Assembly (NCBI RefSeq): GCF_005281475.1
Contig: NZ_CP040106.1
Span: 3,128,501 to 3,192,500 of the forward strand
DNA: 64,000 bases
Reading direction: 5' to 3'
DNA from: Echinicola rosea
GTDB lineage: Bacteria; Bacteroidota; Bacteroidia; Cytophagales; Cyclobacteriaceae
A model generated the notes under the pieces. It saw only the letters and a list, made by a program, of their open reading frames with translations, was not told the origin of the DNA and did not search any database. Position numbers and translations under genes: made by a program. This document shows positions 1 to 8,508 of this stretch, piece by piece; within the stretch, counting starts at the first letter, position 1, and each line of letters begins with the position of its first letter.

Positions 1-2684
1 CCCATATTGCTTATGGTACCGAACGGGCACTCCGGGTTACGGGATCGATGGCAACCATAAACGGTGAGTCCTTGCAGAAAACCTTTGTGCCCACCCTGAG
101 CAATACGCTCTTTGGCCGGCTCCCTGGCCTTACGGTCATGCACGGTTCGGGGGAACCGGGCTATGACGAGCCCAATCTATTGGTCAGGGGCCTAGGGACC
201 ATGAACGATGCCACTCCCTTGGTCATGGTAGATGGTTTTGAGGCTTCATTTGACCAGCTTTCTGCCTATGAAATCGAAAGTGTATCCGTACTCAAGGATG
301 CCGCAGCAGTAGCACTGTACGGTATGAGGGGAGCCAATGGCGTATTGCTGGTGACGACCAAGAGGGGAAGTGCAGGGGATACACAGATCCGTTTTACCGC
401 AAGGACAGGGTTCCAAAAACCCACCAGGTTGCCCGATTTTGTCAATGCCTCCCAATATGCCAGCCTTTATAACGAAGCCCTTTCAAACGATGGCCTCCCT
501 TTGCGGTATTCGGAAGAACAGTTAGAAGGCTACCGCAACGGGGCAGATACCTACCTTTATCCAGATGTCAACTGGTACGATCAGGTGTTGCAGCAAAGTG
601 CTCCCATAAGCGATTATAACCTTTCTTTTTCCGGGGGGAGTGAAAATACGCGTTATTTTATCCTGTTGGGCTACCTGCAGAACCAAGGGCTGTACGCTAA
701 TACCGATGGGGACAGGAAGGAAAATTCCAATGCCCATTTTGAACGGGTGAATTTCAGGTCAAATATCGATATAGCCCTTTCTCCAAAAGTGGCTGCATCC
801 CTGGATTTTGGAGGAAGAATAGAAGACCGGTATTTTCCAAACTATAATGGTGCAGCCCTATGGGAAAACATGGCCCGCTATCCGGCAGGTGCATTTCCGG
901 TAAGGAATCCCGATGGTTCTTGGGGAGGGAACACCATTTATCCGGATAATCCCGTAGCCTCCGTACTGGGCAGGGGATATACTTCCTCACATGACAGAAA
1001 CATCATGGCAAACCTCAGGCTTTCTGAGGACTTGGGGGATTTTGTTCCCGGCCTGCGGTTTTCCCAGGCACTGGGGATCAATAATTGGCATCGCGGGAAT
1101 TACAACCGGACCAGGAACCTGGCGTTTTACGAACTTTTGCCCGGAGAGGGCACAGAGGATTACCGCTATATCCAGCGGGGGCTGGACACAGGTTTTACCG
1201 TGGACGAAAGCGGGAATGACCAATGGAACAGGTTGAGTGTACAGGTGGGATTGGACTATCGCAAAAATTGGGACAGCAGTGAGCTTTCGGCCATGCTCAT
1301 GTACCATCAGGACGTACTCTTCGTAGGAGGAAACAATGTGCCCTACGCACAGCAACGTCTCATGGGAAGGTTGTCATATGGTGTGAAGGATACCTATTTC
1401 ACCGAACTTGCCTTTTCTTATAGCGGTTCGGAGCGGTTTGAAAAAGGGAGCCGGTTTGGGTTCTTCCCGGCCCTGTCGGCAGCTTGGCTGGTCAGCAATG
1501 AGGACTTCATGAAAGGGAACAATGTGCTTACATTTCTTAAAGCCCGTGCCTCGGTAGGCCTTGTCGGCAATGACCAATTTGGCGGAAGCCGGTTTGCCTA
1601 TACCCAGGATTTCTACTATTCGGGGGACTACAGGCTCGGGGCGGACAACAATTCCATCGGCACCATTGTGGAGGGGCCCTTGGCAAACCCCGATATCGGA
1701 TGGGAAAAGGACCTTAAGTTCAACTTTGGCTTGGATGGGCAATTGTTCAAAAAACTCGATGTCAATCTTGACCTGTTTTACAACCGGCGCAATAATATCC
1801 CCATTGATGGCTCCAATATCTTCCCAGGTTACCTGGGCGTAACGGCTCCCTACCTGAATTATGGCACCGTGCATAATAGGGGCTTTGAGGTCAACCTGCT
1901 TTATAAAGGTAATTTCCGCAATGGTGGATACTACCTTGGCGGTAGTGTATCCTATGCGAAAAACAAGATTATGGATATGCAGGAAATGACCTATCCCGAA
2001 TCCTATATGCAGCGGACAGGCCACCCCATAGGGCAGCCTTTTGGCTGGTTGTCAGATGGCTTTTACCAAGAGGATGATTTCAACGCCGATGGCAGTCTTC
2101 GGGACGGGGTGGTGTCGTCGGCCTTTGCACCGGTCAGGCCAGGCGATATAAAATATAGGGACCTGAACGGTGACGGAACCGTCGACCAAAACGATGAGAC
2201 GTCCATTGGTAACCCTTGGCAACCCATGGTAAACTATTCCTTTACCCTGGGGATGAACTACAAGGGATTTGATCTGGAAGCGCTGTTCTACGGATTGGCA
2301 GGAAGGGATGTGGCCCTTAACGGGACCTATTTCTGGGCCCTCCAGGACGACGCCAATATCGGTGTGAATGCCTTGGGGAGATGGACGCCCGAAACAGCCG
2401 GATCGGCCACATATCCACGGTTGACCACACTTTCCGATCCACACAATTACCGGCCTTCGGATTTTTGGCAGGAATCGGGGAATGTCCTGCGCTTGAGGAA
2501 TGTGGAGCTAGGCTATACCCTCCCCGAAAGCCTGACAGAAAAAATCAGCGTGGATAGGGTAAGGGTGTTTGCCAATGCGGTAAACATGTTGACCTGGGAC
2601 AAAATGGAAATGGTAGATCCGGAAAGTTACGGGGGATATCCACCGTTAAAGTCATTTAATTTAGGATTGAGTGTCCAGTTTTAA
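1..2684 (+). CDS. SusC/RagA-type TonB-dependent outer-membrane transporter (5' partial)
   Basis: This is an outer-membrane beta-barrel that imports oligosaccharides with TonB energy. The reading frame is open from base 3: upstream of the first ATG (48) it encodes the SusC motif AYGTERALRVTGSM, so that ATG is internal and the gene starts before the window. The plug domain follows, with a VRGLGT segment, PLVMVDGF and the SusC signature SVLKDAAAVALYGMRGANGV. Then comes a long barrel ending in SFNLGLSVQF, with a C-terminal aromatic residue as in other barrels. Only the signal peptide and the carboxypeptidase-like N-terminal domain are missing. SusD follows after 15 nt. Family assignment is certain; the substrate is inferred from the GH43 and GH16 genes downstream. 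Confidence 0.96.
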   Translation, partial: HIAYGTERALRVTGSMATINGESLQKTFVPTLSNTLFGRLPGLTVMHGSGEPGYDEPNLLVRGLGTMNDATPLVMVDGFEASFDQLSAYEIESVSVLKDAAAVALYGMRGANGVLLVTTKRGSAGDTQIRFTARTGFQKPTRLPDFVNASQYASLYNEALSNDGLPLRYSEEQLEGYRNGADTYLYPDVNWYDQVLQQSAPISDYNLSFSGGSENTRYFILLGYLQNQGLYANTDGDRKENSNAHFERVNFRSNIDIALSPKVAASLDFGGRIEDRYFPNYNGAALWENMARYPAGAFPVRNPDGSWGGNTIYPDNPVASVLGRGYTSSHDRNIMANLRLSEDLGDFVPGLRFSQALGINNWHRGNYNRTRNLAFYELLPGEGTEDYRYIQRGLDTGFTVDESGNDQWNRLSVQVGLDYRKNWDSSELSAMLMYHQDVLFVGGNNVPYAQQRLMGRLSYGVKDTYFTELAFSYSGSERFEKGSRFGFFPALSAAWLVSNEDFMKGNNVLTFLKARASVGLVGNDQFGGSRFAYTQDFYYSGDYRLGADNNSIGTIVEGPLANPDIGWEKDLKFNFGLDGQLFKKLDVNLDLFYNRRNNIPIDGSNIFPGYLGVTAPYLNYGTVHNRGFEVNLLYKGNFRNGGYYLGGSVSYAKNKIMDMQEMTYPESYMQRTGHPIGQPFGWLSDGFYQEDDFNADGSLRDGVVSSAFAPVRPGDIKYRDLNGDGTVDQNDETSIGNPWQPMVNYSFTLGMNYKGFDLEALFYGLAGRDVALNGTYFWALQDDANIGVNALGRWTPETAGSATYPRLTTLSDPHNYRPSDFWQESGNVLRLRNVELGYTLPESLTEKISVDRVRVFANAVNMLTWDKMEMVDPESYGGYPPLKSFNLGLSVQF

Positions 2685-2699
2685 ACCGATAAACCCGCA

Positions 2700-4379
2700 A
2701 TGATGATGAACATAAAACAAATGATACCGATGTTGGCACTGTTGCTTGCCTGTGCATGTGTGGAAGATGTGCTGGACAGGAGAATGGATACCAATTATAC
2801 CGAGGAACAGGTGTTTTCCTCCTATACCACTATAAGGAATTTTGGAATAGGCATTTACAGCCACCTTCCGGCGGGCTTTGACCGTTTTGGTGGGGGCACA
2901 CTGGCCTCGGCAACCGATGACGCCCTGCATTCCGGACAGGATGGCCAAGTGCAACAATTGGCACAGGGCAATTGGGGCGTCTTTTCCAACCCTGATGACC
3001 AATGGGGAAACCTATATGATGGGATCAGAAAGGCCAACCTGTTTCTGGAAAATTCCGTGGACTTTGAAAATACCATCCTGCGCGATACCATTACAGAACA
3101 GGGCAAGCAGACCTATCAGACACAGGTAAACGACCTGGGATGGTTAAGGGCAGAGGCACATTTTCTAAAGGCTTTCTTTTACTTTGAGCTGACCAAAAGG
3201 TACGGAGAAGTGCCCATTATTGAAGAGGTGTTGGACCTAGAGGACGTGGCAGGATATGAGCGCCGTCCGTATGGGGAGTGTGTGGATCATATGCTGTCCG
3301 AACTGGACCTGGCTATGGAAGGAATGAGGGACACTTGGGAAGGATATGACGAAAACAGGATGTTGGGCAGGGCGACCACTGGAGCAGCGATGGCACTTAA
3401 GGCAAGGATCCTACTGTATGCAGCCAGTCCGCTCCACAATCCGGAAAATGACCTGTCCAAATGGCAAAGTGCGGCCCAAGCGGCATATGAGGTGATCAAC
3501 AGTGGCAGGTATGGGTTGTTTGATAACTATGGCAACCTGTTCAGGAGCAGTGACAATACAGAGATCATTCTTTCTCGCCGATATGCGGCCTCGAATTCCC
3601 TGGAGCGGAGCATGTATCCTGTAGGGTTTACCGGAGCATTGGGCGGCACCAATCCCTCCCAAAACCTGGTGGATGCCTATCAGACCATTAATGGCCTTTC
3701 CATCACTGAGGATGAACGTTACGACCCCCAACACCCTTATCAAAATAGGGATCCCCGCTTGCAGATGTCCATCCTGACACATGGGGCAAGCTACAAGGGC
3801 CGACCCTTGGAAATTTGGCGAGGGGGACTGGATGGTCCGGGAAGGGCCAGGGCTACCAAAACGGGATATTACCAGAAGAAATATGTGGATGAAAACCTCG
3901 ACCTTCTGCAGAACAGGACCAGTGTCCACGCCTGGATTTATTTCAGGTATGGAGAGATATTGTTGAACTATGCCGAAGCCATGAACGAGGTACATGGTCC
4001 TGATGGAACTTCGGAAATGATGCCCTGGTCAGCAAGAGAGTCACTGAACGCGTTAAGAGCACGGCCCGGCGTAGGGATGCCCCCTGTAACCGCTGACAGC
4101 AAGGAAGCGTTTCGCACCATGGTCAGGAACGAACGAAGGGTGGAACTGGCATTTGAGGAGCATCGGTACTGGGACGTGAGAAGGTGGATGACTGGAATGG
4201 ACCACTTCAACAGCGCTGTACGAGGAGTACAAGTGGAAAAAATCTCCGAGAACGAGTTCTCTTTGGAATACGTGGAGGTGGATGACCGTTTCTTTGCCCC
4301 TCAAATGAACCTCTATCCCATCCAAGCGGAAGAAATCAACAAGTCTAAAGGAAGCCTTTCCCAGACACCTGGATGGTAA
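2700..4379 (+). CDS. SusD/RagB-family starch-binding-type outer-membrane lipoprotein
   Basis: This surface lipoprotein caps the neighbouring SusC barrel and binds the glycan. The 559-aa protein starts at a run of ATG codons (2700, 2703, 2709). It has a short hydrophobic leader with cysteines at 18 and 20 as candidate lipidation sites. The SusD core is recognisable: FLKAFFYFELTKRYGEVPII near residues 152-171, an ALKARILLYAASPLHNP helix near 230-246, and the C-terminal RNERRVELAFEEHRYWDVRRW signature near 475-496. It sits 15 nt after susC and 28 nt before the GH43 gene, so it is part of one operon. Partner and family are secure; the glycan specificity is inferred. Confidence 0.95.
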   Translation: MMMNIKQMIPMLALLLACACVEDVLDRRMDTNYTEEQVFSSYTTIRNFGIGIYSHLPAGFDRFGGGTLASATDDALHSGQDGQVQQLAQGNWGVFSNPDDQWGNLYDGIRKANLFLENSVDFENTILRDTITEQGKQTYQTQVNDLGWLRAEAHFLKAFFYFELTKRYGEVPIIEEVLDLEDVAGYERRPYGECVDHMLSELDLAMEGMRDTWEGYDENRMLGRATTGAAMALKARILLYAASPLHNPENDLSKWQSAAQAAYEVINSGRYGLFDNYGNLFRSSDNTEIILSRRYAASNSLERSMYPVGFTGALGGTNPSQNLVDAYQTINGLSITEDERYDPQHPYQNRDPRLQMSILTHGASYKGRPLEIWRGGLDGPGRARATKTGYYQKKYVDENLDLLQNRTSVHAWIYFRYGEILLNYAEAMNEVHGPDGTSEMMPWSARESLNALRARPGVGMPPVTADSKEAFRTMVRNERRVELAFEEHRYWDVRRWMTGMDHFNSAVRGVQVEKISENEFSLEYVEVDDRFFAPQMNLYPIQAEEINKSKGSLSQTPGW

Positions 4380-4407
4380 CCGTAATAACCTTGAAACCAT
4401 AAAGATA

Positions 4408-5544
4408 ATGATAAAGACTACCATACTGGCAATGGCCTGTTTGATCAGCATCACAGCGTTAGGTCAGCACGCAAAACAGCAGCACTTTTCTCCTGGAAAG
4501 ATATGGGAGGATACGGAAGGAACACATATTAATGCCCATGGTGGCGGTGTGCTTTTCTATAACGGGACCTACTATTGGTTTGGAGAACATAAGACTGCCG
4601 GCAGAGGCGGAAACAGGGCCAATGTGGGCGTGAGGTGCTATTCATCCCAAGACCTTTATAACTGGACCGATGAGGGGGTAGCCCTGCCAGTCGCAGCCGA
4701 AGGAAGCGGTTCGGACATTGAAAAAGGGAGCGTCATTGAAAGGCCAAAGGTCATCTATAATGCTTCCACTGGGAAATTTGTGATGTGGTTCCATCTTGAA
4801 CTCAAAGATCAGGGCTATAATGCCGCACGTACAGGGGTGGCCGTCAGTGACCGACCGGAAGGTCCCTATACCTTCCTGAGGTCACTACGGCCCAATGCCG
4901 GGACCTGGCCGGTAAATTTTCCCGAACCTTGGAAATCTAAAGAAGTGACCGAAGCGGACCTGGAAGCTTGGAGTCCTACATGGAAAAAGGAAGTGGCCGA
5001 GGGCTTGTTTATCAGACGGGATTTCGGTACCGGGCAGATGTCGAGGGACATGGGACTTTTTGTCGATGATGACGGAAAGGCCTACCATATCCATTCCGCA
5101 GAAGAAAACCTCACCCTGCACATTTCAGAGCTGACTGATGACTACCTAGGATTTACTGGGAAATGGGCAGTGATGGAACCGGCCGGCCATAACGAAGCAC
5201 CTGCACTCTTCAAAAAGGACGGGAAATACTATATGATCACCTCAGGCTGTACCGGGTGGGATCCCAATGCGGCACGTTCCTTTGTGGCAGATCACATCAT
5301 GGGGCCATGGAAGTCCTTGGGGAACCCCGCAAAAGGGGAAGGGGCCTCCATAACCTTCGATTCCCAAAGTACCTATATCCTTCCTGTCCAGGGCAAGGAA
5401 GATGCCTTTATCTTTATGGGCGATCGTTGGGAACCGAAAAATGCCATTGATGGCAGGTATGTCTGGTTGCCCATTGAATTTAACGATGGGAAGCCAGAGC
5501 TGACATGGCGTGAGAAGTGGTCTTTGGATTTCTTCGATCAATAA
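4408..5544 (+). CDS. Glycoside hydrolase family 43-like enzyme (exo-beta-1,3-galactanase-type clade suspected)
   Basis: This is a secreted five-bladed beta-propeller hydrolase of 378 aa with a cleavable signal peptide (about 20 residues ending ITALGQ). The N-terminal blade has the pattern INAHGGGVLFYNGTYYWFGEH in place of the usual GH43 catalytic-base Asp segment. From memory of the family, this INAHGGG pattern is typical of the galactan-active GH43 subfamilies 24 and 34, some members of which lack the classical base. GH43 features follow, including CYSSQDLYNW (the strand after blade 1) and EAPALFKKDGKYYMITSG, which holds the likely general acid Glu. It lies between susD and the GH16 gene in one operon. 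The fold is secure; the beta-1,3-galactan specificity is an inference. Confidence 0.85.
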   Translation: MIKTTILAMACLISITALGQHAKQQHFSPGKIWEDTEGTHINAHGGGVLFYNGTYYWFGEHKTAGRGGNRANVGVRCYSSQDLYNWTDEGVALPVAAEGSGSDIEKGSVIERPKVIYNASTGKFVMWFHLELKDQGYNAARTGVAVSDRPEGPYTFLRSLRPNAGTWPVNFPEPWKSKEVTEADLEAWSPTWKKEVAEGLFIRRDFGTGQMSRDMGLFVDDDGKAYHIHSAEENLTLHISELTDDYLGFTGKWAVMEPAGHNEAPALFKKDGKYYMITSGCTGWDPNAARSFVADHIMGPWKSLGNPAKGEGASITFDSQSTYILPVQGKEDAFIFMGDRWEPKNAIDGRYVWLPIEFNDGKPELTWREKWSLDFFDQ

Positions 5545-5577
5545 ACGAACAATTACTATCATAAACCTATTAGACCA

Positions 5578-6459
5578 ATGAGAAGAATATTTTCTATCCA
5601 GCTAGGAGCAATATGTAGTGCCTGGCTTCTTACAGGGTGTGCCAGCGGAAATGCCTCGAACAATTCAACCGAAACCCCTGACTCACCTTACCAAGGGTAT
5701 GAGTTGGTATGGCAAGATGAATTTGATATCGATGGAAAGCCTGACAGCAGGTTCTGGTCCTACGAGGAGGGCTTTGTCCGGAACCGGGAACTGCAATGGT
5801 ACCAAAGGGACAATGCCAATGTAAAGGGAGGGTTCCTAGTGATTGAAGGGAAAAGAGAACAGGTACCCAATACTGGCTATGAAGAAAATAGCAGGGACTG
5901 GAAGAAAAACAGGCCCCATTCCGAATACACTTCCGCCAGCATCAATACGGCCGGAAAAAAGACCTTTCAATATGGAATAGTAGAGGTAAGAGCCAAGCTG
6001 GATACTGCACTGGGCATGTGGCCTGCCATATGGACCCTGGGAGAATCAAAGGGCTGGCCAGCCAATGGGGAAGTGGATATCATGGAGTATTACCGCGTCG
6101 ATGGACAATCGACCATTTTGGCAAACGCCGCCTGGGCACACGAACAAAAAAGAGCGGCTTGGGATGAAGCAAAGGTGCCCTTTTCGGAATTTTTGAAAAA
6201 AGATCCCAGTTGGCCGGAAAAGTTTCACATCTGGAAAATGGAGTGGACACCTGAAACTATCCGTCTTTCCCTGGACGGGGAGTTGCTCAACGAAATAGAC
6301 TTGGCCACCACATTGAACCCAGATGGCAGCAACCCCTTTCACCAGCCCCATTATATTCTGTTGAATCTGGCCATTGGCTCGAATGGTGGCGATCCTGCCA
6401 AAACCGACTTTCCAAAAGAGTATCTTGTGGACTATGTTAGGGTGTACCAAAAAAAGTGA
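5578..6459 (+). CDS. Glycoside hydrolase family 16 lipoprotein (endo-beta-1,3-glucanase/galactanase type)
   Basis: This endo-acting retaining hydrolase has a beta-jelly-roll fold and is 293 aa long. The N-terminus is a lipoprotein signal with lipobox LLTGC and Cys21, so it is probably surface- or periplasm-anchored. The GH16 catalytic motif GEVDIMEYY is intact, with nucleophile Glu165, Asp167 and acid/base Glu170. Other family landmarks are LVWQDEFD near residue 43, GMWPAIWTLG near 146 and HIWKMEWTPETI near 218. It is the last gene of the operon (33 nt after GH43) and is followed by a strong terminator. GH16 members of this look act on laminarin-type beta-1,3-glucan or on beta-1,3-galactan; the GH43 partner makes the galactan reading somewhat more likely. 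Confidence 0.93.
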   Translation: MRRIFSIQLGAICSAWLLTGCASGNASNNSTETPDSPYQGYELVWQDEFDIDGKPDSRFWSYEEGFVRNRELQWYQRDNANVKGGFLVIEGKREQVPNTGYEENSRDWKKNRPHSEYTSASINTAGKKTFQYGIVEVRAKLDTALGMWPAIWTLGESKGWPANGEVDIMEYYRVDGQSTILANAAWAHEQKRAAWDEAKVPFSEFLKKDPSWPEKFHIWKMEWTPETIRLSLDGELLNEIDLATTLNPDGSNPFHQPHYILLNLAIGSNGGDPAKTDFPKEYLVDYVRVYQKK

Positions 6460-6496
6460 ATGGGGAAGATTGTTGGTTAGTGGGGAATGCTTTAAG

Positions 6497-6542
6497 GTCA
6501 TGAAAGGAGTATGCCTCAAGCAAACTTCTTTCATGACTTTTT
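6497..6542 (+). terminator. Rho-independent terminator after the GH43/GH16 operon
   Basis: The left arm GTCATGAAAGGAGT (6497-6510) pairs with ACTTCTTTCATGAC (6524-6537) with one mismatch, across a 13-nt loop, followed by TTTTT. It lies 37 nt after the GH16 stop and ahead of the convergent lacI-type gene. Confidence 0.85.
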
Positions 6543-6638
6543 AAGCTGTTCATTAACAGGGTGGCTTAAAAGTATTTGATTATATATCATGGTTTTTTAG
6601 TGCTGGATAACAGGTTTGGTCGTACAAAAAAAATACCG

Positions 6639-7667
6639 CTATTTCTTTGAACTTGATTCCCTGACTATCAATTCAGTCTTTAGGGTGACGATTTCCGATT
6701 CGATCAAATCCTCTCCATCTTCTTCAATTTGCCTGATAAGAAGTTTGGCAGCTGCTTGGCCCATTTCGAATGCCCGGTCGTTCACCGACGATAGGTTGGG
6801 CTCAATGATCTTGGAAATGGGGTAATTACTGAAGCCAACAACAGCCACTTGGTCAGGGACCTTGAACCCATTTTTTTGGAATACCTGAATGGCACTGACT
6901 GCAGTATAGTCATTGGAACAAAAAATACCATCTGGCTTGACAGGGTGGGATAGGAGTGCTCTTGCTGCGGAAAGACCTTCGTCATAGGTTAAACCTTTTG
7001 TAAACTGGATGAATTCGGACGAAACCTCAAGATGGTGGTTTTCCAAAGCTTTTCTAAAGCCTTCATACCTGGATTTGAAAATCCCGGTTGTTTGGGGACC
7101 ACCAATATGGGCTATGTTTTTACACCCCTTCTCGATCAAATGCTCGGTGGCCCGCAATGAAGATTCGAAATCATTGATGATCACTTTGTTCGCTTCAAAC
7201 CCAATGGGTACGCGGTCGTAAAACACCATGGGCATTTTCATTTTTTTTAGTTTCTTAAAGTGGTCTATGCCCCTTGTTTCGGCTCCCTGGCATATGATCA
7301 CCCCTGCAAACATATTGTTCTGCAACGTTTCTGTAATTCGTTTTTCCCGTTTAAACGAGTTTCTGCTTTGGAAGATCGTTACGTTGTAACCCGACTTGTG
7401 TGCATATTCCTCTATTCCGCTGATGACAAGGGAATGGAAGTGGATGTCTATTTGAGGCACAATTACTCCGATGGCAAGTGTTTTGCTTTTTCTGAAACTC
7501 GAGGCAATGGAATTCCGCGTAAATCCCAGTTCAACAGCTTTTTGCTTGACCCTTTCCTTCGTTTCTGGGCTTATTCCAGGATGGTCGTCCAAGGCCCGTG
7601 AAATCGTAGAAACAGCGAGGCCCAGTTCTTTTGACAAATCCTTTAAGGTAATTCTTCTTTTATTCAT
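6639..7667 (-). CDS. LacI-family transcriptional regulator of the amino-sugar PUL
   Basis: This is a DNA-binding sugar-responsive regulator. The start chosen is the ATG at 7667 (342 aa), because the protein then opens with MNKRRITLKDLSKELGLAVS, the standard LacI helix-turn-helix followed by the hinge helix. The longer reading from 7778 adds 37 residues unlike the family. The periplasmic-binding-protein-like domain follows (IGVIVPQIDIHFHSLVISGIEE, then DGIFCSNDYTAVSAI and VAVVGFSN). The palindrome GCAAACGTTTGC lies 12 nt before the start and again in front of the divergent susC, which suggests autoregulation plus control of the locus. The inducer is presumably GlcNAc or GlcNAc-6-P, inferred from the genes it faces. 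It is analogous in role to NagR of proteobacteria. Confidence 0.93.
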   Translation of the reverse strand: MNKRRITLKDLSKELGLAVSTISRALDDHPGISPETKERVKQKAVELGFTRNSIASSFRKSKTLAIGVIVPQIDIHFHSLVISGIEEYAHKSGYNVTIFQSRNSFKREKRITETLQNNMFAGVIICQGAETRGIDHFKKLKKMKMPMVFYDRVPIGFEANKVIINDFESSLRATEHLIEKGCKNIAHIGGPQTTGIFKSRYEGFRKALENHHLEVSSEFIQFTKGLTYDEGLSAARALLSHPVKPDGIFCSNDYTAVSAIQVFQKNGFKVPDQVAVVGFSNYPISKIIEPNLSSVNDRAFEMGQAAAKLLIRQIEEDGEDLIESEIVTLKTELIVRESSSKK

Positions 7668-7679
7668 GGAAAACTTTCG

Positions 7680-7691
7680 GCAAACGTTTGC
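7680..7691. promoter_or_regulatory. LacI-type operator O1 (perfect 12-bp palindrome)
   Basis: GCAAACGTTTGC has the classic LacI-family central CG palindrome. It sits 12 nt upstream of the regulator start codon, just downstream of a degenerate -7-like TATATTG on the minus strand, a position fit for autorepression. An identical copy lies at 8421-8432. Confidence 0.85.
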
Positions 7692-7784
7692 AATATAAGC
7701 ATTATTTTTCAGGGTTCTATGTGGTTTACTGTGGGTAACTGGTTTAACCTTATTGCTCAGATTCAGTCTGGTTTTCATTTTTAC

Positions 7785-7850
7785 TGTTGTTACTTTTTTT
7801 TCTACAGGTAAAAAAAGTAAAAAAAACGCCGCTGTGTAGCTATTGAGCTA
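7785..7850. repeat. Degenerate intergenic hairpin repeat, copy A
   Basis: The copy has TGTTACTTTTTT, then A-rich AAAAAAGTAA, then CGCCGC, then GTGTAGCTATTGAG. The same order of blocks recurs at 38811-38891. The first two blocks can form a T-rich/A-rich hairpin. No coding potential was seen. Confidence 0.5.
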
Positions 7851-8420
7851 AAATTAAACCCCGCCCTCATGCAGGCAAACTCCTCTTGTTTAGCCACCAG
7901 CCACCTTTATTCTCATCACTTCGTCAAACAAGCCTACCTCTTTTTCCACGCGCTTGTTTTATTTCTTTACGCCCAATAGCTGCAAGGCGGATAAAATCTA
8001 TCAGGCTATTTCATTATAAGAGAAAAGGCTAATGGAGGAATAATTTACCCACTATAATCCGCATAGAACCTTTTTCAGAAAGGGCTTTTGCATAAACTTG
8101 CTGAGGCGAAATCGCTCTTTCCAGAATGAAGCTCAGGACGACTATAGCGCTAAACTTCCCTTAACTTCATAGCAATGAGCCCATTAAAGGAGAAATCACT
8201 TCGGTTGAGAAGAAGCAATCTTCCGATTTTTCAATCTTACAACTTCCCAATCCTATTATTAAGCTCCCCTCAACCTTCTGACTGATCCAAGAAGAGTCAG
8301 GCCCACATCTTTCGGCGGGGAGCCAAAAAGGGATTTTCCCGAAACTGGCCATAAATGCTCCCATTCCACGCGGCAACCCTGCTGTATTACCATTTGGATA
8401 AATAAATATGAAAAATATAT
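7851..8420. other. Intergenic region between the regulator and susC
   Basis: About 570 bases hold no credible gene on either strand. One minus-strand frame (8167-8517) is open but has no homology-like features, overlaps the susC promoter and reads through low-complexity sequence. Apart from copy A of the hairpin repeat and the operator/promoter at its two edges, nothing was recognised. Confidence 0.6.
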
Positions 8421-8432
8421 GCAAACGTTTGC
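8421..8432. promoter_or_regulatory. LacI-type operator O2 in front of susC
   Basis: GCAAACGTTTGC is identical to the copy next to the regulator gene. It overlaps the TTTG -33 box of the susC promoter, so binding there should block RNA polymerase. Confidence 0.87.
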
Positions 8433-8459
8433 TATTGTTTTGCATTGAGTTTACATTTG
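8428..8459 (+). promoter_or_regulatory. Bacteroidota-type promoter of the amino-sugar PUL
   Basis: A TTTG -33 box (8428-8431) is followed after 20 nt by TACATTTG (8452-8459), which matches the -7 consensus TAnnTTTG. Transcription would begin near 8466, giving a leader of about 40 nt before susC. The -33 box lies inside the operator palindrome. Confidence 0.7.
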
Positions 8460-8508
8460 GATAATACGATTTTGATAATTCTTCTGATAACATTTTAATC
8501 CAAATTCT

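Noticed and set aside
1374..2024. A 216-codon frame antisense to the first susC
   Set aside because: Long antisense frames are common opposite GC-rich barrel genes. It mirrors the codon pattern of susC and has no features of its own.
7668..7778. N-terminal extension of the LacI regulator to an ATG at 7778
   Set aside because: The extra 37 residues would be encoded across the operator and do not look like any LacI leader; the HTH begins right at the ATG 7667.
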